A stretch of 64,000 nt of DNA from Hymenoscyphus infarciens (lineage: Eukaryota > Ascomycota > Leotiomycetes > Helotiales > Helotiaceae): NCBI GenBank assembly GCA_001414345.1, contig LLCB01000233.1, positions 1-64,000 of the forward strand, written 5' to 3'. Each line of letters begins with the position of its first letter. Positions within the stretch are counted from its first letter, which is position 1. Positions 1-11,584 of the stretch are shown piece by piece. The notes below the pieces were generated by a model, which saw only the letters and a program-made list of their open reading frames with translations, had not been told where the DNA came from and made no database searches. Position numbers and translations under genes: made by a program.

Positions 1-1688
1 TTTTCCCCCCCCCCCCCCCCACTCCTGAAGTATGTTCAAATTTTAATAGAGCTAATTGGTTTTTACACATAGACACAAAAATCTTGCTCTGAAAACAATC
101 AACGAACATGGACTGCTCTACACCTGGAAAGGCTCCGATCCCTCTTTAAAACCCCTTCTATTTTTGGGTCATCAAGATGTAAGCTCCCCAAGCTTATCGC
201 TATTGCTATCTTACTAAAAGAAACCTCTTAGGTAGTTCCAGTGAACCCAGAGTCCCTAAGTCGCTGGACACATCCTCCGTTCTCCGGACTTATCGACGAT
301 AAATACGTCTGGGGTCGCGGCTCCCAAGACGACAAGTCCTGCGTAACAACCATCTTCTCGGCTCTCGAAGCACTATTAGAAGCCAAGTTTGAACCAAAAA
401 GAACTATATTGCTCTCCTTGGGTTTCGATGAGGAAGGTGGTGGTGCAAAGAAATATGGTGCCAAGTCTCTTTCTGAGTATATACTTGAGGTTTATGGGCC
501 TAATGGCATCGAGATAATTGTAAGAATACCGTGTCATTTGGAGCAATTGATGTTAACCAAGCATATAGATCGATGAAGGAGCCACCATCCAGAAAGTATG
601 GGGTGTGGAATTTGCAGCTCCCAGTACGGGGGAGAAAGGAGTCATCAACGCAGCTATCAATATCGCCACAGCTGGCGGACATTCTTCTATCCCTCCTGAT
701 CACACCGGAAGTATGTTCTCCCTTCCTCTGCTGTCCAAATCTTTTGACTAACCCCAAAACCCAGTCGGCTACCTATCCAAAATCATAACAACAATTGAAG
801 AAAACCCCTTCGATTCTTACATCGACCAAAAGAACCCATACATAAATGGTCTAACCTGCCTCGCTGAATACGCACCCGATGTCCCAGGGAACCTCCGAAA
901 TGCGATTCTCAACCCAGGCTCGTCAGATGATCTTCTCAGTTATCTAGACTCGAACTTGGGATCGAGAGCTTTGATAAGAACAACATCAGCTGTAGATATC
1001 ATCCAAGGAGGCGTCAAAGGTAAGGCAACCCTCTCTATTCCCCTTTTAAAACTTTCCAATCCACATTTCAAACCAAACAATCAAAGACTGACGATTTACC
1101 ACAGCAAACGCCCTCCCAGAAACCGTCTCAGCCCTAGTAAATCACCGCATAGCAACTCATCAAACAATCAGCACCGTCGCCCAGAGATACCAAGAACTAG
1201 TTCTTCCACTAGCCTCCAAGTGGGGATTCGACCTCAGTGTTTTCGGTCAAAACTTCACTTCCTCCTCTCTCGCTAGAAAAGGACTCATCACAATCACAAA
1301 CCTTGGAGGAGTAGATCCCGCGCCCCTAACAGATGTGCATGATGCCCGCTTTTCGTGGGTAGCTGGTGCTCTAAGAGGAGCGTTTGGGGAGGAACTTGTT
1401 GTTGGACCGGGGATGATGACTGGTACGTTCCCCCCTTTCTAGTCTCATCACTCTACTCTGTCTGATCGGCCACGTTCTAATATATGTGTGTGAATAGGAA
1501 ACACAGATACAGCATTCTACTGGGAATCCTCCGATCAAATCTACAGATTCGCCCCACGTCGAGACAGTTTGGACCCTGAACCATCCCATATCCATACCAT
1601 CAACGAACGGGCTTCCATTGAAGCACTTGTTGAGATGGTTAGGTTTTATCATGAGTTTATCCGGATTGTGGATGAGAAGAGGGTTTAG
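1..1688 (+). CDS. M20 family peptidase, carboxypeptidase S-like (5' part outside window)
   Basis: This is a zinc metallopeptidase of the M20 family, most like fungal vacuolar Gly-Xaa carboxypeptidase (CPS1). Exons readable here: 73-178, 232-519, 569-710, 765-1019, 1105-1422, 1498-1688 (TAG stop). A further exon probably ends near 29, before a GTATGT donor. Joining them gives one continuous frame with family motifs in order: GHQDVVPV (first zinc ligand His), GRGSQDDK (bridging Asp), DEEGGG (catalytic Glu and ligand), a dimerisation segment with GGHSSIPPDHT, and a C-terminal YWESSDQIYRFAP. Introns are 49 to 85 nt with clean GT/AG ends. The N-terminal membrane anchor or signal expected for CPS1 is not visible. 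Family membership is seen in the sequence; vacuolar location and substrate are family knowledge. Sixteen consecutive C at 5-20 may mark an assembly edge. Confidence 0.88.
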
Positions 1689-1950
1689 AGAAAGAGCGTG
1701 CCTTCCCTTCTTATCGTGGTCGAGGTGGTTCGAGGGCCTAGACCGATGTCGATGGAGAATGAGGGAAGGAGCGACCTCGAGAGTCGACAAAACCTAGGAG
1801 ATGGCACCTACATGAAGACACGTTTCCAAATTGTGTACAGTTGGTTATGTAGAGAGCAATAAACCAAGTTCAACAGTAGTCATGGTATCTCATAATCACA
1901 CACACCAACTAATATATACAAAAACCTCTCTCCCATCTCTCTCATAATCC

Positions 1951-4564
1951 TTATTTAACACCATCATCAACACTCCCCCTCCCCCCACCAAACCTACCAA
2001 ACCCACTCATATCCCTCCTAAAAAACTTCCCAATACTCTTCAAATTCCCCTCCACCGTAGCCTTCGCCTCCTCTGTAAGCGGACTCCCAACCCTCTCTCC
2101 CGTCCCCATCCTCTCCACCCCATCTCTCGCAGCACTAAACAGCTTCTCCCCAAAACCCGCAGGATCAAACTTCGCCGTCAAAATTGGCGTCGTCGCCCCA
2201 CCTACTACACCCAACCCGCCAATCCCCAGCCCTACAGAACCCATACCCCCAGAATTCATCAAAGGGGTGAGGAGAGGAGACATTGCCACGAGTTGCTCGT
2301 TAAGCTTTCCATCTCGATGGATACCGAAGAGTTCCACGAGGGTAGGTTGGTCTTGTTTTCTAATACCTTTGAGTTCGAGGATTTTTCGGAAATTGGTATC
2401 GGAGCGGTCGCCGATATGAATGAGGTATGCTTGGACTAGACCTTCTGGTGGTGATGGACGGACTTGGAGGGTTTTGAGGAGAGGGTCAAGACGGGTCATA
2501 CTGTGGTTTACTCTCTTTACGAATGCTGCTTGGGCGGTTGCTGAGGAGGAGGCGGATGGGGAGTGTGAGATTAGAGTTGAAAGTTCTTTAGCGAGGACAT
2601 ATTTGTCGAGTAACATCTAGCTGTGTTAACATATTTCCAAAGACGAATACAACAGGGGGACTTACTTGTTCAGCACCAACCTCGGAAACTGGGCGGCATT
2701 GGACGATATTTGCTATGTATGAAGTTGCAAGATACTCGACAGTCTTGTCACAAACCGCTTTTGCGTAATGTTGCTTGCTCACCAAGGGTAGAATTTCTTT
2801 GGCCTGTGATTCAACGTGTCTCAGCAACTCTGCCACATAGGAGCTCTGATCCCCCACACTCTCCATTTTACTCCAGTTCGTGTTCCTCATCTCTCGCCAA
2901 GGAGCATCGCAATCCAGCTCCACACGATGAACCAGCGCTGCAATAGAAGCACTAGCAACCCCCATAAAAGCATCCGATTGTGAAGAGAAATCGACTTTTG
3001 ATGATAACTCATGGTCTATCCGTTTCTTGATATTTTCTTCGAGTTGTTGTGTATTGACGTGCCAATAATCGGCCGTATTCAGAACCAGAATAATATTCTC
3101 CAGACTTGGTCCCCCTGGAGTTGAGAGGAAATACAAAAGAACTTGCTGAGCATACTCGTCGAGATATTTGGCCAGTGTCTTGGATAGATCCAGCAATCGT
3201 TCCCCCGTCGAGAGCTTAGCGCATTGTGCGAGGGTAAGTTTGTAGAAATGAAAGAGCTCGATCGATGAAGATATCACAGCTTGTGGTGAGAATTCTTCGT
3301 CCTCTGGGAGGAGTGGTTGATTCCGGTATTTTGGTATCATCGTCGCCAATTGCTTGTCCTGGGAATCCACCCATAAGCTCAAATATGGTTCGAAAGCTTC
3401 TGATATGGATCGGTCGAAGGTCTGGGGCTTTTCTTCCACTGAGCTGAGGGTGTCCATACTTTCTCTGGAAACACCAGCAAATCTCTTTTCCAAACTTTGT
3501 TCAAAGTCCATCGTTTCTTGCAAGCAGCTTAGCAATAAATTGACGTCGATTTTCCCGCCATCCGGCCTCCTCATGCTTCTTTCCAATATCCCTTTAAAGT
3601 CATCTCTCGTTCCCTCGCAAAAAGAATTTGCGAGCACTTCGTTGACCCTCCAGTGCATGGGGAAAATCCCAGCGTGTTCATCCTCATAAGTCATGAGCAT
3701 CCGTCGAAGCCAGCTATACCGCCGTCCAATATTATCCAAACTCCCAGCTTCGTCGTTCCCCCTAAATACCTGTCTGTATTCCCTCAATTGCGTATTGACA
3801 TACCAAGTCACCAATCTCGCCCTTGCATTCTCCCCTAGAGCATCCATAACTTGACAAGCCTCACTCAGCACCCCCTTCCTACTAGTAACCTCCCCCTTTG
3901 CAAAAGCCATCTCGAAATCCTCGCAGACCTGTTCCAGCAATTCTCTTTGTATCTCCGCAACATTCCGGCTCAGCGTAGCAATCTGGTCAATACTGCGATA
4001 TGTATTGAAATGTCGCATAAGCTGCAGAACAGCCTGGAGTAAACTCCCGCATTCCCTATATTGTCGCGTCTTCGCCAGTCCCCTCAATTGTTCATAGGCG
4101 GTCGTGAGCATCTGCAGTCGTTTCAAAGCGGTCATGGAGAGAGTAAGGTTCTTCTTGGTGTCATCCAGACGTTTGATATCTGCTGTCATCGAGGTAATGG
4201 TTCGTTCCGTCTCGATCGCCCGGGTTCGAACTGACTCAATCTTCCCGAAGAGTTCTGCCAGCTCGTCTTTTGCGGACTGCATGCGTTTGAGGCTCGAGTC
4301 ATCGCTGTAGGCTTGTGCTGCCACGAGGTCGGAGATGGAGGATGAGAGCTCATCCTGGTGGTTCTGGAGGGCATTCGCGGTTTGTGTTATGGATTGGAGG
4401 GTCGAGGGATGAGAGAAGATGGCATTCAAGTCGTCAATTGGATCGTAGTCCACTGGCACAACTGATGTTAGTACCTGGGGAGTCGCATACGGGGAAATGG
4501 CCGGTGGATGTTGAAGCACCTTACCAGCATCTAAGGATGATGGCGCCCTGGATGCGCCGTTCAT
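1951..4564 (-). CDS. VPS53: Vps53, GARP tethering complex subunit
   Basis: Vps53 is a subunit of the GARP complex (Vps51-54), which tethers endosome-derived vesicles at the trans-Golgi network and so recycles late-Golgi proteins such as kexin. Exons are 4564-2666 and 2616-1951, giving about 854 residues, normal for fungal Vps53. The N-terminal Vps53 domain starts near residue 38 with DYDPIDDLNAIF, followed by coiled coil (residues 75-150). RRMLMTYEDEHAGIFPMHW, LNTADYWHVNTQQLEE and GAEQ/MLLDKYVLAKEL are characteristic family blocks. The 49-nt intron ends ...CACAGCTAG; only the second AG keeps the frame (GAEQ then MLLDKY). The C-terminus is Gly-rich and basic. I chose ATG 4564 (MNGASR); an in-frame ATG at 4594 would add ten residues, but a cgcag just upstream may be the acceptor of a 5'UTR intron. 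It converges on the M20 gene, with 262 bp between the stops. Confidence 0.92.
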
Positions 4565-5102
4565 AATGGTTGATCTGCGAAAAAGTTGGGGCAAATATTA
4601 GATTTCTGCTTTCAGAATACATCTAGGGCTGGAGCGGAGGCTAGAAACGTTATGGAGTTGCGATAGAAGCTGTATCGTCAATTTGGCATCGCGATGTTGC
4701 GACTTGGTGTTCACATGCTGTGAGATTCGCATAATTTCATGCACCCTTTATGCGACATGCATAAATTCTCTATTATACAAACAACTTCACGGTAAAAAAA
4801 CGAACTTAGGTCTTTTAGAACGAATATATTCAAATGACTTGAATTTTCTTTGGTCTAGGGAGGAAAGTTAAACAGTGCCGCCTATAAAATATTCCAGCTG
4901 GAAACGATTAAAGTAACTTCTATTCGTAGAGTCTTCAGAGGACGGGAAAAAATAACTTTTTTATAATCTATATATCTTATATAGAAAGGTATATTTTATA
5001 CGACACAACGATCGGAAAAATATAGATAAAATATAGAGACATCTCAAATAGGCTTATTAATAGATGTCTAAGTTTATAGAAATTTTAAGAGTAGAGTAGT
5101 TA
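4565..5102. other. Upstream region of VPS53 passing into AT-rich DNA
   Basis: The first 100 bases probably hold the VPS53 promoter and 5'UTR. From about 4700 the sequence becomes AT-rich, with no reading frame of coding character. A 62-codon frame at 4683-4871 looks random. Confidence 0.6.
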
Positions 5103-5272
5103 TGTTGGTATGACTTATAGTCATAAAAGCGATGTAAAAAGAGTTATATTATCGTTCGTGTATACCGAGTAAAGCTAGCTACGATGCCTACTTAAGTAGC
5201 CCTTAAGCAAGAAGCACGTGTACCCACGTACACTAATCCGAATCGCTATTTACCCTTAAATATATACTAACA
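5103..5272. repeat. Left LTR of the 5103-7124 element
   Basis: 170 bp, starts TGTTGGTATG and ends TACTAACA. It pairs with 6955-7124 without gaps. Confidence 0.85.
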
Positions 5273-5417
5273 CTAGTACTTCTTCAAAACGACAGAAGTT
5301 ACTCAAAAATCATCAAAATCTCCTATCTAATCCAACCAATCAGAGCCCTCATTACCCCTCATTCCGTTCCACATATCTAGCTTATTCGTATTAACCTAGA
5401 TCAAAGTATACATTTCT

Positions 5418-6449
5418 TTATGTCGGTGGGCCTCCGCCAGGATCGTCCTGTCGCCGATCATGCTCCAGACGTTCGGCAAGAATATCGAAGTCATTACTAT
5501 CGCTTAAATTAGGGACAAAGGTTTCGAACTCTTAGAACAACACTTTGAATTCGAAGTCGCTCAAAGGCCTCGGAAGCTTTCAGAGTTAATCACGTCCGCG
5601 CCCCTAGAGCAGTTCCGAAAGGGGTTCTAGGATATCGGCGTCTTAATAAACTTCTAAATAACCCTAGGGCGGTTCCGAAAGGGTTTCTAGGATATTAGCG
5701 TCTTAATAAATTTCTAAATAACGAAGTCGATATTAAGAGAGGGTCTACTATTTAATATCTTACCTACTCTAAGGCTTAAAAGTTCCCCCTTTTTTATAAG
5801 ATTTAAGCGACGGTACTATACTAGAAACTTCCCTAGTCGTCAGTACTATTCTAGAAGTTTTAGAAGTTTTAACAAAGTATAGCTTTATAACTATAGGTCG
5901 AAACTCTATAGAACCGCCTAGTAGTAATATAATATAGTTCTTATTCCTAACTCCGTTATCTTCGTTATCTTAAGTTTAGGCAGTATATAATAGACTAAGG
6001 TCGACGGGATCGTCGAAGTACTTACTAGTAGTATCTAGAGAGGCTAGATATTATTAATATTATTACTATAGTTTTTATTATCTTTTAGTGTATTCTACTA
6101 TATATTTATAATAGGATCTAAAGACTCTACTACTAGTTTCTCCTCCTAATACTATAGCTTTTAATTCTTCGTCCGACTACTTAGTTTCGTTAACCTTAGT
6201 AGTAGTATTATATAGTGCCTAAGTGCTAGTATACCTATCTATCTCGACCTATATACCTCTACTACGAAGCGTCTATCGTAACTTAGTAGCGGTAGATTAG
6301 TAGATCTTAGCGAATTCATCTTAATCCTATCCTTCGAAGTCTATTTGAAATTTGTCCTAAAGAAGAAGGTCTTCGTTCTCTCCTTTAGCGTATTCCTCTT
6401 CACGTTTAGCGACATATATCGTCTCTTCTGTTAAGGTCGGTGTGTCCGC
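5418..6449 (-). pseudogene. Decayed element-encoded reading frame (gag-like position)
   Basis: Reading the minus strand from 6449 to a TAA at 5420-5418, two stretches far apart still read as protein in the same frame. One is near 6449-6280 (includes ADTPTLTEETIYVAKREEEY, then NEDLLL and an acidic tail). The other is near 5560-5421 (includes PLSDFEFKVLF, DFDILAERLEHDRR and a Gly/Pro C-terminus). Internal stops are TAG or TAA where CAG or CAA would be expected, matching C-to-T mutation. A 60-bp tandem duplication (5602-5661 and 5662-5721) is a multiple of three, as expected for a protein repeat. I do not recognise the family; a structural (gag) protein is only a guess from position. Confidence 0.5.
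5602..5721. repeat. Two 60-bp tandem units inside the LTR element
   Basis: Units 5602-5661 and 5662-5721 share CCCTAG, GGTTCCGAAAGGG-like and TCTAGGATAT blocks and the end CTTAATAAA..TCTAAATAA. Differences are mainly transitions. A second pair with 65-bp period lies at 6804-6868 and 6869-6933 (both begin GATATC). Confidence 0.7.
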
Positions 6450-6954
6450 TATATTATTATTATTGAAAAGTCGTTATCGGGTTTCAGGTAAATAAAGTGT
6501 CTTAGATAGTATAAATTATCTCGAAGAGAGGTAGGAGGTCGAGGGTAGTAATCGGCGCTTTCTATCTTAAGAAGCGTTTATATTTTGTCGAATCGATACT
6601 GCTAGTCTTATATTCAGTAGGCGTTCAAGAGGTCTCTTTAAAGGGAGGTAGGAGGTCAGGAGGTCTCTTAGAGGTCGGTAGAGAGTCGGTGAGAGGTTAG
6701 TATTTGTAATCGGTGCTTTCTATATTAAGAAGCGTTTATAGTATATTATTGAAGTGTTTAAATAGTAGAAGGAACCACGATCCGAGAAGGGGAGTCTACT
6801 AGTGATATCAAGTTTACTTTTATATAAGTATACTCGTAGTAGAAATATACGAAGTAACTGAGTATTAAGATATCGAGTCTACTTTTATATAAGTATGTCT
6901 ATAATAGAAATATATAAAGTAACTAAGTATCTGATCTATACGTCTACTAATTAG

Positions 6955-7124
6955 TGTTAGTATAACTTATAGTTATAAAAGCGATGTAAAAAGAGTTATA
7001 TTATCGTTTGTATATACTAAGTAAAGCTAGCTACGATGCCTACTTAAGTAGCTCTTAAGCGAGAAGCACGTGTACCTACGTGCACTGATCTGAATCGCTA
7101 TTTACTCTTAAATATATACCGACA
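6955..7124. repeat. Right LTR of the 5103-7124 element
   Basis: 170 bp, starts TGTTAGTATA and ends TACCGACA. It is followed by the target duplication AGTTA at 7125-7129. Confidence 0.85.
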
Positions 7125-7129
7125 AGTTA

Positions 7130-9359
7130 TATAGTTTCTATATATTACGAAAAGATAGCACGATTTAAAGAATATAAAAAAGGAGCTTTTTTCTCTTCTA
7201 GAGAGCTAGTAGAGCGTCCTAGTATAGTAAGTCGTAAACTATAAATCGTAAATCACAAAATTTAAGTATTTATAGCTAGCTTAACTAAGGCTTCTTAAAC
7301 AGTTTTATACTATCTACTTACTCTTTTACTCTCTTACTTCTTATCTTATTCTTCTATATATAACGTATACTTAGAAAGTATAAGAGAAAGTAAGAGAGAG
7401 AAAGTAAGATAAAAGAATAAGTAAATATTCTAGAGAAAGGTTTTTCCTTATATAGATAAGAGAAGTTTAAGTAGTAAGTATTCTCTTTCTCTCTTTCGCT
7501 CTTTCGCTCTTATTTATCTTAAAAGAAGAAGAGAAATATTATATAAGAGTTAGATAATAGAGAATAAGAATAGAAGAGAATAATATTACTACTATATACG
7601 TAAAACTTATCATCCTTCTCTATTCTCAAAGTAGCTAGTTACTATAGTTAAGACTATCTAGTCTAACTATAGAGAGAGAGAATTTAAATTAAAAATTATT
7701 TTATTTTATACTTTAGTTATAAAAATTAATACTTTACGATTTATAATTTCCTATTTATAAGTTAATTACTCTAACTTTTTAGTATATTTAGAACACCGTA
7801 GCTAGAGAATCTACGAAAAATACTAATCTATCTTTCTAGTACTTTTTCTTTAAAGATAAATATTATTCTAAAAAGTAGTATTAACTTCTTTTTCTTACTA
7901 TAAAAAGCAAATACTCTTTCTTCTCTAACTTATACTATTCTTAGAAAACATATAAATAAAGCGTTACTATTTATAAGTAATATATAAATAGCTTATATTT
8001 TCCAAGTCTTAGAAGAATTATTTAGACTTAATATAATTTTCTCAACGAACGTCTCTATAACTTATTTCTATATATTCTCACTTCTCTACTTTAAAGTATT
8101 CTATTATAAAAGAAGAAACTTCTAAGTACTTATTACTTAAAGAAAGTAAAATTAACTTACTACTTTTTAGTCTCTTAACGAACTTATATATTCCTCTTAG
8201 TATCTAGTTGTTCTTTGATTTATATTATAATAATTATAGTTTAAGAAACTCCTTACTAGCTAGATAAGTATTAGATACTATTCTCCTCTCTATCTCTTAT
8301 ATACTCTTAAATAATCTCTTCTCTTAAAAAAACTCTACTTACTCTACTTAATCTACTTACTCTACTTATACTTCTAATTTCTATACTAACAAGTTCCCAA
8401 ATTTAATAAAATTAATAAAATCCACTCCTCCTTTCCCTTCACATAACAAAAGACATTAATATCTACTTCTCACTACCTCACCTCTCTCTTACCTCTCTAT
8501 CTCTATTCCAAGTAATAATAATAAAAAATATCTCTTCTAGATATAAATTAACTCTTTCTCTATAGACTACTATCTTAAGTTCTCTTATTAAAAAAAAATA
8601 TCAGCTCTAGAGAAAGAGAAAGAGAAAGAGAAAGAGAAAGAGAAAGAGAAAGAGATAGAGAAAGAGAAAGAGAAAGAGACAAGGATCTGCTAATAGAGAA
8701 TAGATGCTAAGTAAAATAAATAGAATAAAATAAAATAAAATAAAATAAAATTCAAGTCTTCATATAGTTCTAATCTAAGCAAAATCTGTCTACACGTTAA
8801 GAATAATTACAACAACAGAGGGAGAATCTAGTAAACCGGATAGGTAGTAAAAACTCGTGGATCCCAGAACACCAAGGGATGTAAGAAGAAGGATTTCAAA
8901 AATCAAAGTGTCGAAACTATCCTAACCCAAACGACTTGAATAAGTTGATAGAAAGGCGAAAAAACAGTAAGGTAGTACCTCGAAATCACAAATGACAAAG
9001 TCTGGTTATGCGTATTTGCAAATTTTTATTCTCATTGTATGTAAGATGAACTGTCTATGAGCAAGAATCAAGAGCACGCTAAACTGTAAATGCATCGTGA
9101 AAAGCAAGAAGAACAATCGTGGAAAGGTCATCGAATCGTTACCCACCCCTAACTCATCTCCAAGTCCCCATCCCATGCCCCACAGCACTTAAGAAAGAGT
9201 CCGCCTCAAACCACCCTCATCACATCCCATCCAGCCCGTACAACCATTATTCCCAACCCCCCCCTCCAAAAGTAAAACCCCTGATTCAGCCGTACAACCA
9301 CCATCTCCGCTAAAAAATCCTCAAACTCCAACCCCCCCCTCTCCAAATACCATCATCTC
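7130..9359. repeat. AT-rich gene-free stretch with simple repeats
   Basis: No coding frame is visible. 7300-8600 is very rich in TA and in CT/AG runs. Simple repeats are (GAGAAA)n at 8609-8679 and (AATAA)n at 8722-8750. From about 8800 base composition returns to normal on approach to the 3' end of proline dehydrogenase. The AT-rich part is probably a heavily RIP-mutated repeat whose identity is lost. Confidence 0.6.
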
Positions 9360-10905
9360 TCAAGCCCACCCGAAAACCCCCTTGACTCGTCTCACCACCT
9401 CCCTCGCCATAGCATCCCTCCCATCCCTGGTTCTCTGAACCGCCTCTTTATTCTCATTCGCCCTCCTTAACAAATATTTCATACACTCCCCCGTGGTGCC
9501 CCAGACTAGATATTTATACGCCTTGGGAACATCGACATCCGTTCTCAACTTGCCCTCCTTATCAACAGCCCCTTGTCCCGCTTGGACTAATTCACAACTA
9601 ATCTCATCCGCCATCCCCTGCAATTGGGCGTACACAAGCTCCGTCTGCTCTTCTCCAGTCTGTGCTTGTCGTGTACGGATATCTTGGATTTTGCGGACTG
9701 AGGTGTGGTTGTGGCCTGCGAGGATGACGTTAACCGGGGGAAATTGTGTCTCGCCATCTTGAGCTTGGAGAGGTGGCCCGTAGGTTCGGGTAGCGAGGGA
9801 GGAAGCAATCCCGTTATACGCGTTATGAGTATCTTGAATCGTGTCATGGATGAGGTGTCGTGGGTCAGAACCGAGATATGCACCTCTAACGAGTTTGACA
9901 CCAAGGGTGAAGTTTTCCATCCGCGCGGCTGCGAGATGGGAAGCCAATATTCGCGGTGTAGCTTTGAGATAGGCCTGATAAGTCCCATAAATCACCGCCT
10001 TCCCAGGTATCTTCCCATTGTATTTACGCATGTAACTTAAAGTCCATGCATCGATACCAGCTTGGATAGCTTGTTGTTCGGCGTCAAACAAAAGACGGAT
10101 CCCACGAGCGGCTGCGAGGTCGCAGATGGAATCAATGGCTTCTTTGAGAGCAGGCGATGGGTCGGTTTGTTGCTTCAAATCATAAAGAGCTTGACTTCCG
10201 GCGCCGGTGAATTTCAGAGCAACGAAATCTTCGGGTCCCGCTAACTTGACAGTCTCAAGCGTTCCCTCTTTCCAAGGGGTGATTTCTTGTCGGATGCAAG
10301 CCTCTACTGCTTCGTACTCGCCGCAGGATTGGAGGGAGTCAGCTTGAGATTCGTCCATCACTACTTCTCTTGCATATCCCAAAACAACGCCTTTGAATCC
10401 CAAGTCTTTGAGGCCGGTTATGGTTCTCTTGACTTCGGCGGGACTTTCGCCGGCGCAGAATTGCCGGTAGAAGGTGTGTTTGAGTATGAATCGGAGGAGG
10501 GGGTTCTTATCTGGGGAGAGGATGGGAGAGGTGGAGTGGGCGAGGATGGAGGTCAGGGTTAGTGAGGGAGGGAGGAGGAACTAGATAGAAGTTGGTAAAT
10601 AGATCTATACCGATCAGCCTTTGGAGTATACTTACTGGTGAGGAGGAGATGGACATTATCGTCAAGGATCTTAGGATGGAGCTGAGAGGGAGAATGGAGA
10701 GTGGTGCCTGGGCGGGGAATGGCGGAGAGGGATCGGATATGAGGGAGCTCTCTGGTATTGGGAGATTGTCTGTAGTTGAGACATGATTGGGAGCATAGGT
10801 AGATTGTCGAGGTAGGGTTCGAGAGGAAATAGAACGTGTGGTGATGCAGAGCGTAGGTACTGACTTTCTGCTTTGCAAGACGCGGTATGTCTTTGTTATC
10901 GCCAT
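9360..10905 (-). CDS. PUT1: Proline dehydrogenase, mitochondrial
   Basis: This flavoenzyme oxidises proline to pyrroline-5-carboxylate in mitochondria, the first step of proline use as nitrogen or carbon source. Exons are 10905-10636 and 10580-9360, giving 496 residues; the 55-nt intron (GTAAGT..CTAG) is phase 0. The start gives MAITKTYRVLQSRKSV, a basic, acid-free N-terminus typical of a mitochondrial presequence. The PRODH barrel motifs are present: KLVRGAYLGSD near residue 319, GHNHTS, YAQLQGMADE, and a C-terminal segment with GECMKYLLRRANEN, which contains the family's substrate-binding RRxxEN. Length fits fungal Put1. The next gene, at 11585, lies upstream on the same strand, 679 bp away. 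Confidence 0.95.
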
Positions 10906-11584
10906 GGTGGGATTGAATGAATGGGCGCAGAAGAGAGGGTACTAGTATCGGTGGAAGAGACAATGGCAAAGAAAAGTAGGTAGTGGCAGCGCCAATTGAC
11001 GGTGCAGTGTAATGATTTAATATTCAATTCACGTCAACAATCAGACTGTGACTGCGACTGCGACTTCGGCGCGTGGTGCTTCGGCTCTCCTACAAGACGA
11101 GGGACTACTTTCTATGAAGCTTGATACTGCATCGCATCTATGGTGGGGCAGCTTTGACAGCTGAGCCGTGGAAAGCCGCAGAGTCAGCAAACCTGGAAGG
11201 GCACCAGCAACAGCCTTTATCAATCGCCACAGCGGGGGGCGCTTGAGGTGGAGCCAGTGGGGATGCCAGTGGAGATGGCAGTGAATGGCAGTGAACCTGG
11301 AATGGCAGCGAGAGAGGAAGGCAGCGAGAGAGGAAGACAGCGTGGGGTACAAGTAGTGGGGTACAAGTATGGGTGTTCCAATTGCTGCTATTGCTCTATT
11401 GCTCTATTGCTCTATTGCTGTTATTGCTGCTACTCCCTTAATCGGATACTGGTACAGGGAATGCATCGTCACATCACCGTGGTCATCACTCTAATCTCCC
11501 CCCTCTCACATCCTCTTGCGGTGGCAGTGGCAGTGGCAGCGGGGAAGAGCAGCAGGTGGGGGAAAGGCTTCGAAAATGGAAGCA
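10906..11584. promoter_or_regulatory. PUT1 upstream region with short tandem repeats
   Basis: This 679-bp gap contains the PUT1 promoter and the 3'UTR of the Tim17-like gene. It has GGCAGTG-type repeats (11270-11340 and 11520-11545) and a TTGCTCTA run (about 11385-11420). Open frames over these repeats look like chance products of the repeat. Confidence 0.5.

Larger units (their letters stand above)
5103..7124. mobile_element. RIP-degraded short LTR retroelement with 5-bp target duplication
   Basis: Two 170-bp direct repeats, 5103-5272 and 6955-7124, both begin TG and end CA. They are flanked outside by the same 5 bp, AGTTA, at 5098-5102 and 7125-7129, the layout of an integrated LTR retroelement. 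The repeats differ at about 16 positions and every difference I find is a C/T or G/A transition, as expected after RIP. The interior is only about 1.7 kb, too short for gag plus pol. It holds remnants of a minus-strand reading frame, so the element probably reads right to left. I see no clear primer-binding site or polypurine tract; mutation could have removed them. It is non-autonomous or internally deleted. Confidence 0.85.
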
